Below, piece by piece: positions 1 to 7,358 of a DNA stretch of 64,000 nucleotides. The stretch is from Desertivibrio insolitus. Its GTDB lineage: Bacteria > Actinomycetota > Actinomycetes > Actinomycetales > Microbacteriaceae. Location: assembly GCF_017355965.1 (NCBI RefSeq), contig NZ_JAFIQW010000001.1:124001-188000 (forward strand), read 5' to 3'. Under the pieces are notes generated by a model that saw only the letters and a program-made list of their open reading frames with translations, was not told the DNA's origin and did not search any database. How positions within the stretch are numbered: position 1 is the first letter of the stretch; every line of letters starts with the position of its first letter. The position numbers were made by a program, and so were the translations under genes.

Positions 1-218
1 GGCGCGCGCACGCCCTGGGCGCGGAGCGCGAGCGCCTCGTCGATGCTCGTGACGCCGAGCGAGCTCGCGCCGTTCGCGAGCACGAGTTCGGGCCGGATGC
101 CGTGACCGAACGCGTTCGCCTTGAGCACGGCCATGACGGCGCCGCTCGTCGCCGAGGCGAGCGTGCGCGTGTTCTGCGCGATCGCCGCCTCGTGCACCGT
201 GAGGGTGGGGGTGGACAT
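1..218 (-). CDS. alr: Alanine racemase, N-terminal fragment (cut by window edge)
   Basis: The reverse strand reads from an ATG at 218 to the window edge, giving about 72 residues with no stop. Near residue 33 is VLKANAFGHG, which matches the PLP-binding lysine signature of fold-type III alanine racemases (usually V-K-A-D/N-A-Y-G-H-G), and the following residues fit the TIM-barrel start. The enzyme interconverts L- and D-alanine for peptidoglycan. The lysine is the expected Schiff-base residue. The rest of the gene, including the catalytic tyrosine, lies outside the window. It points away from msrB-side genes with about 100 bp of sequence between. Confidence 0.85.
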   Translation of the reverse strand, partial: MSTPTLTVHEAAIAQNTRTLASATSGAVMAVLKANAFGHGIRPELVLANGASSLGVTSIDEALALRAQGVRA

Positions 219-315
219 GATGCCGACGCTAGGTCCGCGCCCGGGCGCCCCTCATCGGCCGGACGGATGACTCGCGTCATCCGCTCGGATGGTCGCCCCG
301 AGCGCGGCCGGCGGG

Positions 316-720
316 CTACTCGGCCTTGAAGTCGAGCGCGAGGGAGTTCATGCAGTAGCGGTCGCCCGTCGGCGTGCCGAAGCCGTCGGGGAAGACGTGA
401 CCGAGGTGCGAGCCGCAGCGGGCGCAGCGGACCTCGGTGCGCTCGATACCGAGGCTGTGGTCGGGCAGCAGCTCGACCGCGTCGGGCCGGACGGACTCGT
501 AGAAGCTCGGCCAGCCGCATCCGGAGTCGAACTTCGTGCCGCTGACGAAGAGCTCGTTGCCGCACGCCTTGCAGGTGTAGAGCCCCGCGCGGTCCTCGTC
601 GAGCAGCTCGCCAGACCAGGCACGCTCGGTGGCGGACTCCCGCAGCACCGCGTACTCGTCAGCGCTGAGCTTCTCGCGCCAGTCGTCTTCGCTCTTCGAG
701 ACCTCGTAATCGCCGTTCAC
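316..720 (-). CDS. msrB: Peptide-methionine (R)-S-oxide reductase MsrB
   Basis: This 134-residue protein repairs methionine-R-sulfoxide in oxidised cytosolic proteins using thioredoxin. All family hallmarks are present: two zinc-binding CxxC pairs (CKAC and CARC), the GCGWPSF block, GSHLGHVF, and the catalytic cysteine in RYCMNS near the C-terminus. The length is normal for a single-domain MsrB. The start is GTG at 720, six bases downstream of a GAGAAT -10-like hexamer, so it may be leaderless. It is divergent from the ASCH-like gene at 759, with an inverted repeat in the shared region. Confidence 0.95.
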   Translation of the reverse strand: MNGDYEVSKSEDDWREKLSADEYAVLRESATERAWSGELLDEDRAGLYTCKACGNELFVSGTKFDSGCGWPSFYESVRPDAVELLPDHSLGIERTEVRCARCGSHLGHVFPDGFGTPTGDRYCMNSLALDFKAE

Positions 721-737
721 CCTGACATTCTCTCAGG
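721..737. promoter_or_regulatory. Inverted repeat CCTGA-N7-TCAGG in the msrB upstream region
   Basis: The 5-bp arms (721-725 and 733-737) flank the GAGAAT hexamer (727-732, reverse strand) that is placed like a -10 box for msrB. A protein bound here would block the msrB promoter. The regulator is unknown and short arms can arise by chance. Confidence 0.3.
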
Positions 738-758
738 CTGCAGCGACACGATGACGTC

Positions 759-1052
759 ATGAGGCTTCCCGAGCACATCGCCCGAGGTGTCGCCGAGGGG
801 TCGGTCACGCTCGCGTTCCACCGCTGGGACGAGGTTCCCGTGAGCCCGGGCGACGTGTTCGAGACCGAGGCGGGACCCGTGCGGATCGACTCCGTCGAGC
901 CCGCGCACTCGATCGCGGACGCCGACGCGCAGTCCGCCGGCTATGACTCCCCGCCCGCCCTCGCGCTCGCGCTCACGGGCGAGGGCGCGCTGTACCGGGT
1001 GGAGCTGTCGCCCGCGTCGTCCGACGAACGCGAACCCGCCGAGACCCACTGA
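759..1052 (+). CDS. Small ASCH/PUA-like domain protein
   Basis: The product is 97 residues. Its N-terminal two thirds (RxxxHIARGVAEGSVTLAFHRWD, then a Gly-Asp-x-Phe turn and a VRIDSVEP strand) resemble small ASCH-type beta-barrel proteins, which are proposed RNA- or nucleoside-binding modules. No catalytic residues can be assigned. The ATG at 759 lies six bases after CACGAT, a weak -10 match, and has no convincing ribosome binding site. It is divergent from msrB. The family assignment rests on the fold pattern only. Confidence 0.6.
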   Translation: MRLPEHIARGVAEGSVTLAFHRWDEVPVSPGDVFETEAGPVRIDSVEPAHSIADADAQSAGYDSPPALALALTGEGALYRVELSPASSDEREPAETH

Positions 1053-1082
1053 CCGGCGGCACTGACCGGCGTCCGGCTCGGC

Positions 1083-1652
1083 TCAGCGCAGCGGCGTCCG
1101 CTCGTCGCGGCCGGTCAGCGCGAGCAGCCGCGTCTGCAGCGGCGCGTCGTCGGGCACGGGGACGGGGCTCGCGAACAGGCCGCTGGCCTGCAGCGTCTCC
1201 TTCTGCGGCTCGAAGATCGACCACGCCGCCTCGACGAGGGCGGGGTCGAGCTGCTCGTCGCGCCCGTTGGCGCGCGCGAGGTCCCAGGTGTGGATCGTGA
1301 CGTCGCTGACCTGCTCGCGCAGGTAGTCCGCGACGGTCACGGTGTCGTAGGAGAGGTGCACCTCCTGGTGGAGGGGCGTCGAGTGCCAGGCCTCGGTCGC
1401 CGAGCGGGAGTAGCGGTGCCACTCCGCCTCGAGGTCGAGCCCGAGGGGCACGAGCCGTCCGCGGGCGGCGACGACGGTCATCCCGCTCAGCAGGTGCGGC
1501 ACCCAGCGCTGCTCGTCGACGACGTGCGACACGAGGTCGCGCACCGACCACTCGTCGTCGGGGGTCGGAGCCTCCCAGTCGCTGATCGCCGCGATCCGTG
1601 CCGCGAACTCCTCGTGTGCGCGCTTCTGCAGCGCGAGCCAGTCGAACTCCAC
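1083..1652 (-). CDS. TIGR03086/DinB-type maleylpyruvate isomerase-like protein
   Basis: This 189-residue protein has the actinobacterial TIGR03086 pattern: an N-terminal four-helix DinB bundle with the usual WSVRDLVSHVVDEQRW segment (metal-binding His), then an HTWDLARANGRDEQLD block carrying the second metal-ligand histidine. Relatives are mycothiol- or metal-dependent transferases and isomerases. The substrate here is unknown. It starts with GTG at 1652, exactly six bases after TAGCGT, and has no ribosome binding site, so it is probably leaderless. It stands alone, about 40 bp downstream of the DUF4395 gene on the same strand. Confidence 0.85.
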   Translation of the reverse strand: MEFDWLALQKRAHEEFAARIAAISDWEAPTPDDEWSVRDLVSHVVDEQRWVPHLLSGMTVVAARGRLVPLGLDLEAEWHRYSRSATEAWHSTPLHQEVHLSYDTVTVADYLREQVSDVTIHTWDLARANGRDEQLDPALVEAAWSIFEPQKETLQASGLFASPVPVPDDAPLQTRLLALTGRDERTPLR

Positions 1653-1658
1653 GCGCTA

Positions 1659-1664
1659 ACGCTA
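1659..1664 (-). promoter_or_regulatory. -10 box TAGCGT, leaderless promoter of the DinB-like gene
   Basis: The hexamer is followed by six bases and then the GTG start, so transcription would begin at or next to the start codon. Confidence 0.5.
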
Positions 1665-1693
1665 GCGCCGACGGATGATCGGGGGCCGCGCGG

Positions 1694-2146
1694 TCACGCG
1701 GTGCGACGGAACAGCCCGGCCCGCGCCAGGAGCAGGTAGATCTGGCAGCCGAGGCAGTAGCCGAACACGGCGTTGAGGAACGCCGCGACGAACGCGAGCC
1801 CCGCGAAGACGGCGGCGAGGGTCGTCGCCCCGAGGAGCGCGGCGACGAGGCCGACGCCGGTCACGACGAGCCCGACCCCCTGCGCGAACGTGGGCGGAGC
1901 GGCGTCCTCGAGCTCGGCGGGAGGAGCGAGCAGCGGCCGCACGAACCGGCGGAACACCCAGCCGAGCGGGTGCCGCCGCACGCCGGCGACAGCGCCCCAC
2001 GCGAACGACGCGACGAGCACCGCGAGCAGCACGACGCCCGCCGCGGTGGGCCCGGCGAGGAGCAGGTAGATCGCGACGAGGAGCACCACGGCGGTGACGC
2101 CGGCCGTCAGTCGCGGGGCACGGGGGTCGATGCGGGAGTCGCTCAT
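1694..2146 (-). CDS. DUF4395 integral membrane protein
   Basis: This 150-residue protein has about four hydrophobic helices and the family-typical C-terminal FGYCLGCQIYLLL with a CxxC inside a membrane helix. DUF4395 proteins are commonly encoded beside thioredoxin-like proteins, and here the ATG at 2146 overlaps the stop of the thioredoxin gene (ATGA). The likely role is redox relay or thiol chemistry at the membrane together with that protein. Function is inferred from pairing and the cysteine motif. The biochemical activity is unknown. Confidence 0.85.
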   Translation of the reverse strand: MSDSRIDPRAPRLTAGVTAVVLLVAIYLLLAGPTAAGVVLLAVLVASFAWGAVAGVRRHPLGWVFRRFVRPLLAPPAELEDAAPPTFAQGVGLVVTGVGLVAALLGATTLAAVFAGLAFVAAFLNAVFGYCLGCQIYLLLARAGLFRRTA

Positions 2147-2586
2147 GATGCTCCTTCGGTGAGGGTGGCGAGGCGTGCCTCGAGGTCGCGGCGGCGAGGC
2201 ACCCCGGCGATCCGGGCGGCGACGCGCCCGCCGGGGTCGAGCACCAGGGTCGTCGGCGTCTGCAGGATGCGGTACTCGCTCGCGAGCTCGGGGCGGTCGG
2301 TCAGGTCGATCTCGCGATGCGCGACGCCGGGGTGCGCTCCGGCCACCTCCAGCAGCATCCGCCGGACGCCGGGGCACCGCGAGCAGTACTGCGTGGAGAA
2401 CTGCACCAGCGTCACCGACGCGTCCGCCGCGGGCTCGAGCGTCGTGTCCCCGGATGCCGTGCGCAGCCGCCCGTCGCGCGCCCGTAGCACCACGCCCGCG
2501 AGCGTCGCGGCGGCGACGACGCCGAGCACGACGGTGAGAGCGATGAGCGGATCCACGGGGCGAGCGTAGGCAGGCGCCCCAGTCAT
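2143..2586 (-). CDS. Membrane-anchored thioredoxin-family protein
   Basis: An N-terminal membrane helix (about residues 12-32) is followed by a thioredoxin fold with the redox motif YCSRCPG and the cis-proline segment TPTTLVLDPGG. The 147-residue product is anchored with its thioredoxin domain probably outside the membrane (TlpA-like), though topology is not proven. The start is uncertain: ATG at 2586, or GTG eleven codons later just before the membrane helix. The four-base overlap with the DUF4395 gene indicates translational coupling of a thiol-redox pair. Confidence 0.85.
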   Translation of the reverse strand: MTGAPAYARPVDPLIALTVVLGVVAAATLAGVVLRARDGRLRTASGDTTLEPAADASVTLVQFSTQYCSRCPGVRRMLLEVAGAHPGVAHREIDLTDRPELASEYRILQTPTTLVLDPGGRVAARIAGVPRRRDLEARLATLTEGAS

Positions 2587-2653
2587 CCGCCCTGTTGTTA
2601 CGGGAGCGGACGATTTGTTACGCCGGAGCTCGGGTTGTTGCCGCGGGCTCGGG

Positions 2654-4222
2654 TCAGGATGCCGAGCGGATGCTGCTGCGCCGGCGCTCGGGCAGCCGCG
2701 CGCGCACCCAGGGGCGCACCGGCCGCGAGCCGATCACGGCGAACGCGACACCGAAGACCACGGGCCCGAGGAAGGGCATCGCGGCGAGGAGGTTGCCCGA
2801 GACGAGCAGCGCGAGCGCGAGCATGACGACGGCGACCGAGATCTCGAGGCGCAGCGCGCTGAGGATCGCGCGCGCTCCCCCGCCGTGCGCGCGCTTGGGG
2901 GTGATCTTGAAGACTGCGCGACCGCCGCCCGAGACGCGGACCATCGCGGCGAGCGTGACGACCAGCGTCGAGGCGTAGAGCGCGACCGCGGCCGCGAGGA
3001 ACGACGCCGCGACGACAGGGCCGCGGTGGCGCAGCCGGCGCACGGTCTCGGGAAGCAGTGCGGCGACACCGAAGAGACCGGTCGCGACGACGGCCCAGAT
3101 CGGCTGCCGCACCGAGGAGTCGACCGCGGCGAAGATCAGCCCGCTGCCGAAGAGCATGAGGCTCGACGCGCCGACGGCGGGCACCGCCATCTGCTCGACC
3201 AGGAGGTCGAGCTTCTCGGCCGCGCCCATCTTCGAGCCAAGGATGCGCCGCCACGCGCCGCGGAGGAACTCCATCGTTCCCTCGGCGGTCTTCGCGTGCT
3301 GCGTGCGGAACGCCTGGTAGTCGACCGGGTAGTCCTCGACGCTCACGAGGTCGTCGTCGTAGTGCACGAGGTAGCCGGCCCGGCGCACCTCGAGACTGTA
3401 GGCCACGTCCTCCGTCACGACCTCCGGGAACGGCCCGGTCGCACGCAGGCAGCGGGCGCTGATCATCCCGCCCCGCCCCATGAACGCCGAGAAGCCCATC
3501 CGGCTGCGGGCGCGTTGCACGACCGACACGTGCGACTCGAGCAGCCCGGCGAAGGCCTCCGTGAACAGGGTGCCGTCGGGCTCCGCGCGGTGACGACCCT
3601 GCACGACGCCGATCCGGGGGTCGCCCGCGAAGTCGGCGAGAGCGCGCGTGACGAAGTGCGGCGGGATCACCTCGTCGCTGTCGAGCACGACGAAGTAGTC
3701 GAAGCGGTCGATCAACTGGGCGATCGCGTGGTTGAGGTTGCCGGCCTTGAACCCGGTGCGGTGCCGCCGGCGGATGACCTGTAGCCCCTCCTCCTCGGCG
3801 AGCCGGTCGACGGCGGCGCGCGCGAGGGCGGTCGAGGAGTCGTCGAGGATGATGCCGGTCACGTCGCGGTCCTGCTGCAGGCTGCGCAGCAGGGCTTCCG
3901 GGTTGAGGTCGTCGGCGGTGCAGTAGAGCAGGGCGACGCGGGCGCTCGACGACACGATCGCGCGCGGCATCCGCTGCGGCCGCGCCGCTCGGGCCACGAG
4001 CCACATCGCGAGGTGACGGATGCCGATGAGCCAGATCACTGCGGACCCGATGCCGAAACCGAGCATGCCCGCGAGCTCGACGGGCTCGACGCCCGCCTGC
4101 TGCGACTCGAGCACGACCGCGGTCACGTAGAGACCGAGCAGCAGCGCCCAGCCTCCAAGGATTCCGCCCCAATAGACGAGCTGCACGATTCTGCTCGCCC
4201 TCGGGATCTGCATGAGCATCAT
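2654..4222 (-). CDS. Membrane-bound family-2 glycosyltransferase
   Basis: The 522-residue product has two N-terminal membrane helices, a GT-A catalytic domain and about four to five C-terminal membrane helices. The catalytic signs are DDSS (nucleotide side), DSDEVIP (metal-binding DxD type), a GRGGMISARC acceptor block and EDVAYSLEVRRAG. It resembles processive cell-surface polysaccharide synthases (cellulose synthase, hyaluronan and NodC-like). Donor and product are unknown. The ATG at 4222 is chosen because AAGGGAGGA lies eight bases upstream. Upstream in-frame codons would run into the divergent PBP region. The gene is divergent from the PBP gene. Confidence 0.88.
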   Translation of the reverse strand: MMLMQIPRASRIVQLVYWGGILGGWALLLGLYVTAVVLESQQAGVEPVELAGMLGFGIGSAVIWLIGIRHLAMWLVARAARPQRMPRAIVSSSARVALLYCTADDLNPEALLRSLQQDRDVTGIILDDSSTALARAAVDRLAEEEGLQVIRRRHRTGFKAGNLNHAIAQLIDRFDYFVVLDSDEVIPPHFVTRALADFAGDPRIGVVQGRHRAEPDGTLFTEAFAGLLESHVSVVQRARSRMGFSAFMGRGGMISARCLRATGPFPEVVTEDVAYSLEVRRAGYLVHYDDDLVSVEDYPVDYQAFRTQHAKTAEGTMEFLRGAWRRILGSKMGAAEKLDLLVEQMAVPAVGASSLMLFGSGLIFAAVDSSVRQPIWAVVATGLFGVAALLPETVRRLRHRGPVVAASFLAAAVALYASTLVVTLAAMVRVSGGGRAVFKITPKRAHGGGARAILSALRLEISVAVVMLALALLVSGNLLAAMPFLGPVVFGVAFAVIGSRPVRPWVRARLPERRRSSIRSAS

Positions 4223-4351
4223 TCGAGCAGTCCTCCCTTGACGTCCGGTGCGAATACAACGCGCGTACAGCCGACACCGAGCAGTTCCCCCTCGTTCGGG
4301 GGTGTTACGCATTTGTTGGTGTGCGGGCCGGTGCTCACAGGAGAAGTCCCC

Positions 4352-4357
4352 TAATGT
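4352..4357 (+). promoter_or_regulatory. -10 box TAATGT, probable leaderless promoter of the PBP gene
   Basis: The box is followed by seven bases and then the ATG at 4365. The only AGGAGA-like site lies too far upstream (about 20 bases), which fits a transcript starting at the ATG. Confidence 0.45.
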
Positions 4358-4364
4358 CGAGACC

Positions 4365-6875
4365 ATGGACCGGGGAGAACGTTCACCGGGTGGGGTGCTC
4401 TCGGCGGTCGCCGGCCTGCTCGGTTTCAGCGCGATCGGTGGCGTGCTCGTCGCCGCACTCGTGGCACCGATGATCGCGGTGACGGGCGTCAGCACGTCGA
4501 GCGCCGTACAGCTAATCGACGACCTGCCCGAGGCGCTCGAGATCGGTCAGCTGCCGGGCCGCAACACGATCTACGGCAAGTCGAACGGGCAGGACGTGCC
4601 CGTCGCGACGGTCTTCAGCGAGAACCGCGAGGCGCTCCCCTGGGACCAGATCAGCGACAACCTCAAGAACGCCGCGATCGCGGGCGAGGACCGCCGGTTC
4701 TACGAGCACGGCGGCGTCGACATCCAGTCCGTCATCCGCACGGCGATCGGCAACCTCGGCTCCGGGGACATCGAGGGCGGCGCGTCGACCATCACGATGC
4801 AGACGGTGCGCAACCTCAAGATCGTCGCGGCGGGCAACGACGAGGAGGCGTACCGCGAGGCCACCAAGCAGACGCTCGGCCGCAAGGTCGAGGAGATGAA
4901 GCTCGCCATCGGGCTCGAGAAGACGTACTCGAAGGACGACATCCTCCTCGCCTACCTCAACGTGGCGAACTTCGGCTCCGCCACCTACGGGGTGCAGGCC
5001 GCGGCGCAGAAGTACTTCTCCGTCAACGCGTCCGATGTCACCCCCGCGCAGGCCGCGAGCCTCATCGCGATGGTTCAGGAGCCCTCCGCCCTGAACCTCA
5101 CGAGCGAGGAGAACTACGAGGCCAACAAGCAGCGTCGCGACGTCATCCTCGGCTTCATGAAGGTCGAGGGGTACCTCGACCAGGCGCAGTACGACGAGGC
5201 GATCGCCACCCCGATCGCGCCGGTGCTCTCCCGGCCGCAGAACAGCTGCATGGGCGCGCAGTTCGACGCCGGCTTCTTCTGCGACTACGTGACGAAGGCC
5301 GTCAAGGACATGCCGATGTTCGGCGAGACGCCCGAGGAGCGCGTCGCGAACTTCAACGCCGGCGGCTACGACATCTACACGAGCCTCGACGCCGACATGA
5401 ACGTCGTCGCGCAGCAGGCCGTCGACGCCAACGTTCCCAACGACGAGACCCGCCTCCAGCTCGGCGGCGCGACCGTGTCGATCGAGGTCGGCACCGGCCG
5501 CGTGCTGACGATGGTGCAGAACAAGGACTACGACAACACCGCGAACGCCCCGTTCACCGGGACGAGCGTCAACTACAGCGCGGACTTCGCCTACGGCAAC
5601 TCCGGCGGCTTCCAGACGGGCTCCACCTACAAGGTCTTCACGCTCCTCAACTGGCTGCAGACCGGTCACGGCCTCAACGAGACGATCGACGCCCGCAACA
5701 AGAAGTGGGACTCCGCCGACTTCACCGACTCGTGCATGGGTCCCTGGTACGGCCCGTGGGAGCCGAAGAACTCCGGTGAGGACGGCGGCTCGCGCTACAG
5801 CAACGTCTCGGTCATGCAGGCCACGACGCAGTCGATCAACACCGCGTACGCGTCGATGACGTACGAGCTCGACCTCTGCGGCATCCGCAAGGCCGCCGAG
5901 TCGCTCGGGGTGCACCGCGCCGATGGCGGGCAGCTCGAGTCGAACCCGGCGGCGACGCTCGGTACGAACAACATCTCGCCGATGACGATGGCGAACGCGT
6001 TCGCCACGCTCGCCAACCAGGGCACCTACTGCGACCCGATCGTGGTCGACCGCGTCGTCGACTCGACCGGTCAGGAGCTCGGCGGACAGCAGCCGACGTG
6101 CCGTCAGACCGTCGACCCCGCCGTCGCCAACACCGTCGTGTACGCCCTCGAGCGCGTGATGTCGGGCGGCACGGGTGTCGCGTCGAACCCCTCCGGCTCG
6201 ACCCCGATCATGGGCAAGACCGGAACCGCCGACAGCTACGCGCAGACCTGGATCGTCACCTCGACCACCCGCGTCGCGACCGCCGTCTGGGTCGGCAACA
6301 TCGTCGGCGACACCTCGCTCAAGCGGGTCTCGGCGCAGAACGATCGGCACCGCATCATGCGCGCGGTGATGACCGAGTTCATCAACCGGTACGGTGGCGA
6401 CGCGTTCGCCGACCCCTCCGACGCCGTGATCGACGGCGACGGCGTGGCGGTCCCGAACATCGCGGGCCTCACCGCCCGTGAGGCGCGCAGCCGGCTGTCG
6501 GGCGACAACCTGCGCTTCGTCGACGGCGGCACGGTGCCGAGCGAGCAGCCCGAGGGCGCCGTGCACTCCACCGACCCCGCCCCCGGCACACTCGTCGACG
6601 AGCGCTCGCAGGTGACCGTGTACTTCAGCGACGGCAGCGGCCGCATCGAGGTCCCGGATGTCGAGGGCGCGACCCTCAGCGAGGCGAGGACCGCGATCTC
6701 GGGTGCGGGCTTCACCGCGGCTCCGGAGATCGAGTGGGTCGAAGGCGAAGCGGACATCGCGTGCGTCGTCGACACTGTCGACCCCGACGAGGGTGACGAC
6801 GCCGGACGCAGCGAGCCCCTGCGGCTCGAGGTCTACGGCACGGCGGAAGGCACCGACCCCGGCACCTGCGGTTAG
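4365..6875 (+). CDS. Bifunctional class A penicillin-binding protein with two PASTA domains
   Basis: This 836-residue envelope enzyme polymerises and cross-links peptidoglycan. After one membrane helix (about residues 14-45) comes a GT51 transglycosylase with catalytic E108 in EDRRFYEHGG and the GGASTITMQ block. The transpeptidase follows, with SxxK at S420-T-Y-K423, S490-I-N and K618-T-G. Two PASTA repeats occupy roughly 695-830 and end the protein, as in actinobacterial PonA-type PBPs. The ATG at 4365 is preferred to an upstream ATG at 4248 because a TAATGT box lies seven bases before it. It is followed after four bases by the HAD-like gene. Confidence 0.95.
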   Translation: MDRGERSPGGVLSAVAGLLGFSAIGGVLVAALVAPMIAVTGVSTSSAVQLIDDLPEALEIGQLPGRNTIYGKSNGQDVPVATVFSENREALPWDQISDNLKNAAIAGEDRRFYEHGGVDIQSVIRTAIGNLGSGDIEGGASTITMQTVRNLKIVAAGNDEEAYREATKQTLGRKVEEMKLAIGLEKTYSKDDILLAYLNVANFGSATYGVQAAAQKYFSVNASDVTPAQAASLIAMVQEPSALNLTSEENYEANKQRRDVILGFMKVEGYLDQAQYDEAIATPIAPVLSRPQNSCMGAQFDAGFFCDYVTKAVKDMPMFGETPEERVANFNAGGYDIYTSLDADMNVVAQQAVDANVPNDETRLQLGGATVSIEVGTGRVLTMVQNKDYDNTANAPFTGTSVNYSADFAYGNSGGFQTGSTYKVFTLLNWLQTGHGLNETIDARNKKWDSADFTDSCMGPWYGPWEPKNSGEDGGSRYSNVSVMQATTQSINTAYASMTYELDLCGIRKAAESLGVHRADGGQLESNPAATLGTNNISPMTMANAFATLANQGTYCDPIVVDRVVDSTGQELGGQQPTCRQTVDPAVANTVVYALERVMSGGTGVASNPSGSTPIMGKTGTADSYAQTWIVTSTTRVATAVWVGNIVGDTSLKRVSAQNDRHRIMRAVMTEFINRYGGDAFADPSDAVIDGDGVAVPNIAGLTAREARSRLSGDNLRFVDGGTVPSEQPEGAVHSTDPAPGTLVDERSQVTVYFSDGSGRIEVPDVEGATLSEARTAISGAGFTAAPEIEWVEGEADIACVVDTVDPDEGDDAGRSEPLRLEVYGTAEGTDPGTCG

Positions 6876-6879
6876 CGGG

Positions 6880-7335
6880 GTGCGGGCCCTCGTCCTGCTG
6901 GACGTCGACGGTGTGCTGAATCCCCGCCTCGCGGCTGGGCGCCTGCACGTCTCCCCCGAGCGTGCCGCCCTCGTGCGCGAGCTCGCGGAGCTCGGCCGCC
7001 TGGTCTGGGCGACGACCTACCCGTCCGTGCTCGCGCACGATCTCGGCGAGGGCATCGGGCTCGCCGAGCGCGCGGACGCCATCGCGTTCCCCGCCGAGCT
7101 CGACGCCGACCCGGATCGCCCCGCCCCGACGCCGAAGCTGCACTGGGTGCGGCGGTGGCTCGGCCGGCAGCACTACGACCGCGCCGTGTGGATCGACGAC
7201 CGGCTCGGCGCGGATGCCGCGGAGTGGGCGCGCGCGGAAGCATCCGTGCACCTCGTCTCCCCCGATCCGCGGGAGGGACTGCTCCCCTCGCACGTGGCGG
7301 AGGCTCGGGCGTTCCTCGCCGGCGAACGGGCGTAG
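6880..7335 (+). CDS. HAD-like small protein
   Basis: The 151-residue product begins with VRALVLLDVDGVLNP, the phosphatase-type DxDGVLN motif of the HAD fold, and contains WIDDR and VSPDPREGL, which correspond to the later acidic and loop motifs seen in actinobacterial HAD-like proteins. The cap domain is minimal. The start is a GTG four bases after the PBP stop, which implies co-transcription with and possibly translational coupling to the PBP gene. The substrate is unknown. The full motif III lysine is not obvious, so catalysis is uncertain. Confidence 0.7.
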   Translation: MRALVLLDVDGVLNPRLAAGRLHVSPERAALVRELAELGRLVWATTYPSVLAHDLGEGIGLAERADAIAFPAELDADPDRPAPTPKLHWVRRWLGRQHYDRAVWIDDRLGADAAEWARAEASVHLVSPDPREGLLPSHVAEARAFLAGERA

Positions 7336-7340
7336 ACGAC

Positions 7341-7358
7341 CCGGCGCCTACGCGCCGG
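7341..7358. terminator. Hairpin between convergent HAD-like and MATE genes
   Basis: CCGGCGC and GCGCCGG (7-bp arms, 4-base loop) lie between two convergent genes and overlap the MATE stop codon. It probably serves both directions. No T-run follows, which is usual at this GC content. Confidence 0.55.

Noticed and set aside
4248-4364. Upstream ATG (4248) as the PBP start
   Set aside because: The added peptide is Arg/Cys-rich and unlike a PBP N-terminus, it overlaps the divergent glycosyltransferase region, and a TAATGT box lies just before the ATG at 4365.
4512-6566. Long open frame of 684 codons antisense to the PBP gene
   Set aside because: High-GC genes produce long frames on the opposite strand. 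This one has low-complexity Arg/Val/Leu/Asp-rich composition, no motif and no promoter, while the PBP frame has complete catalytic motifs.
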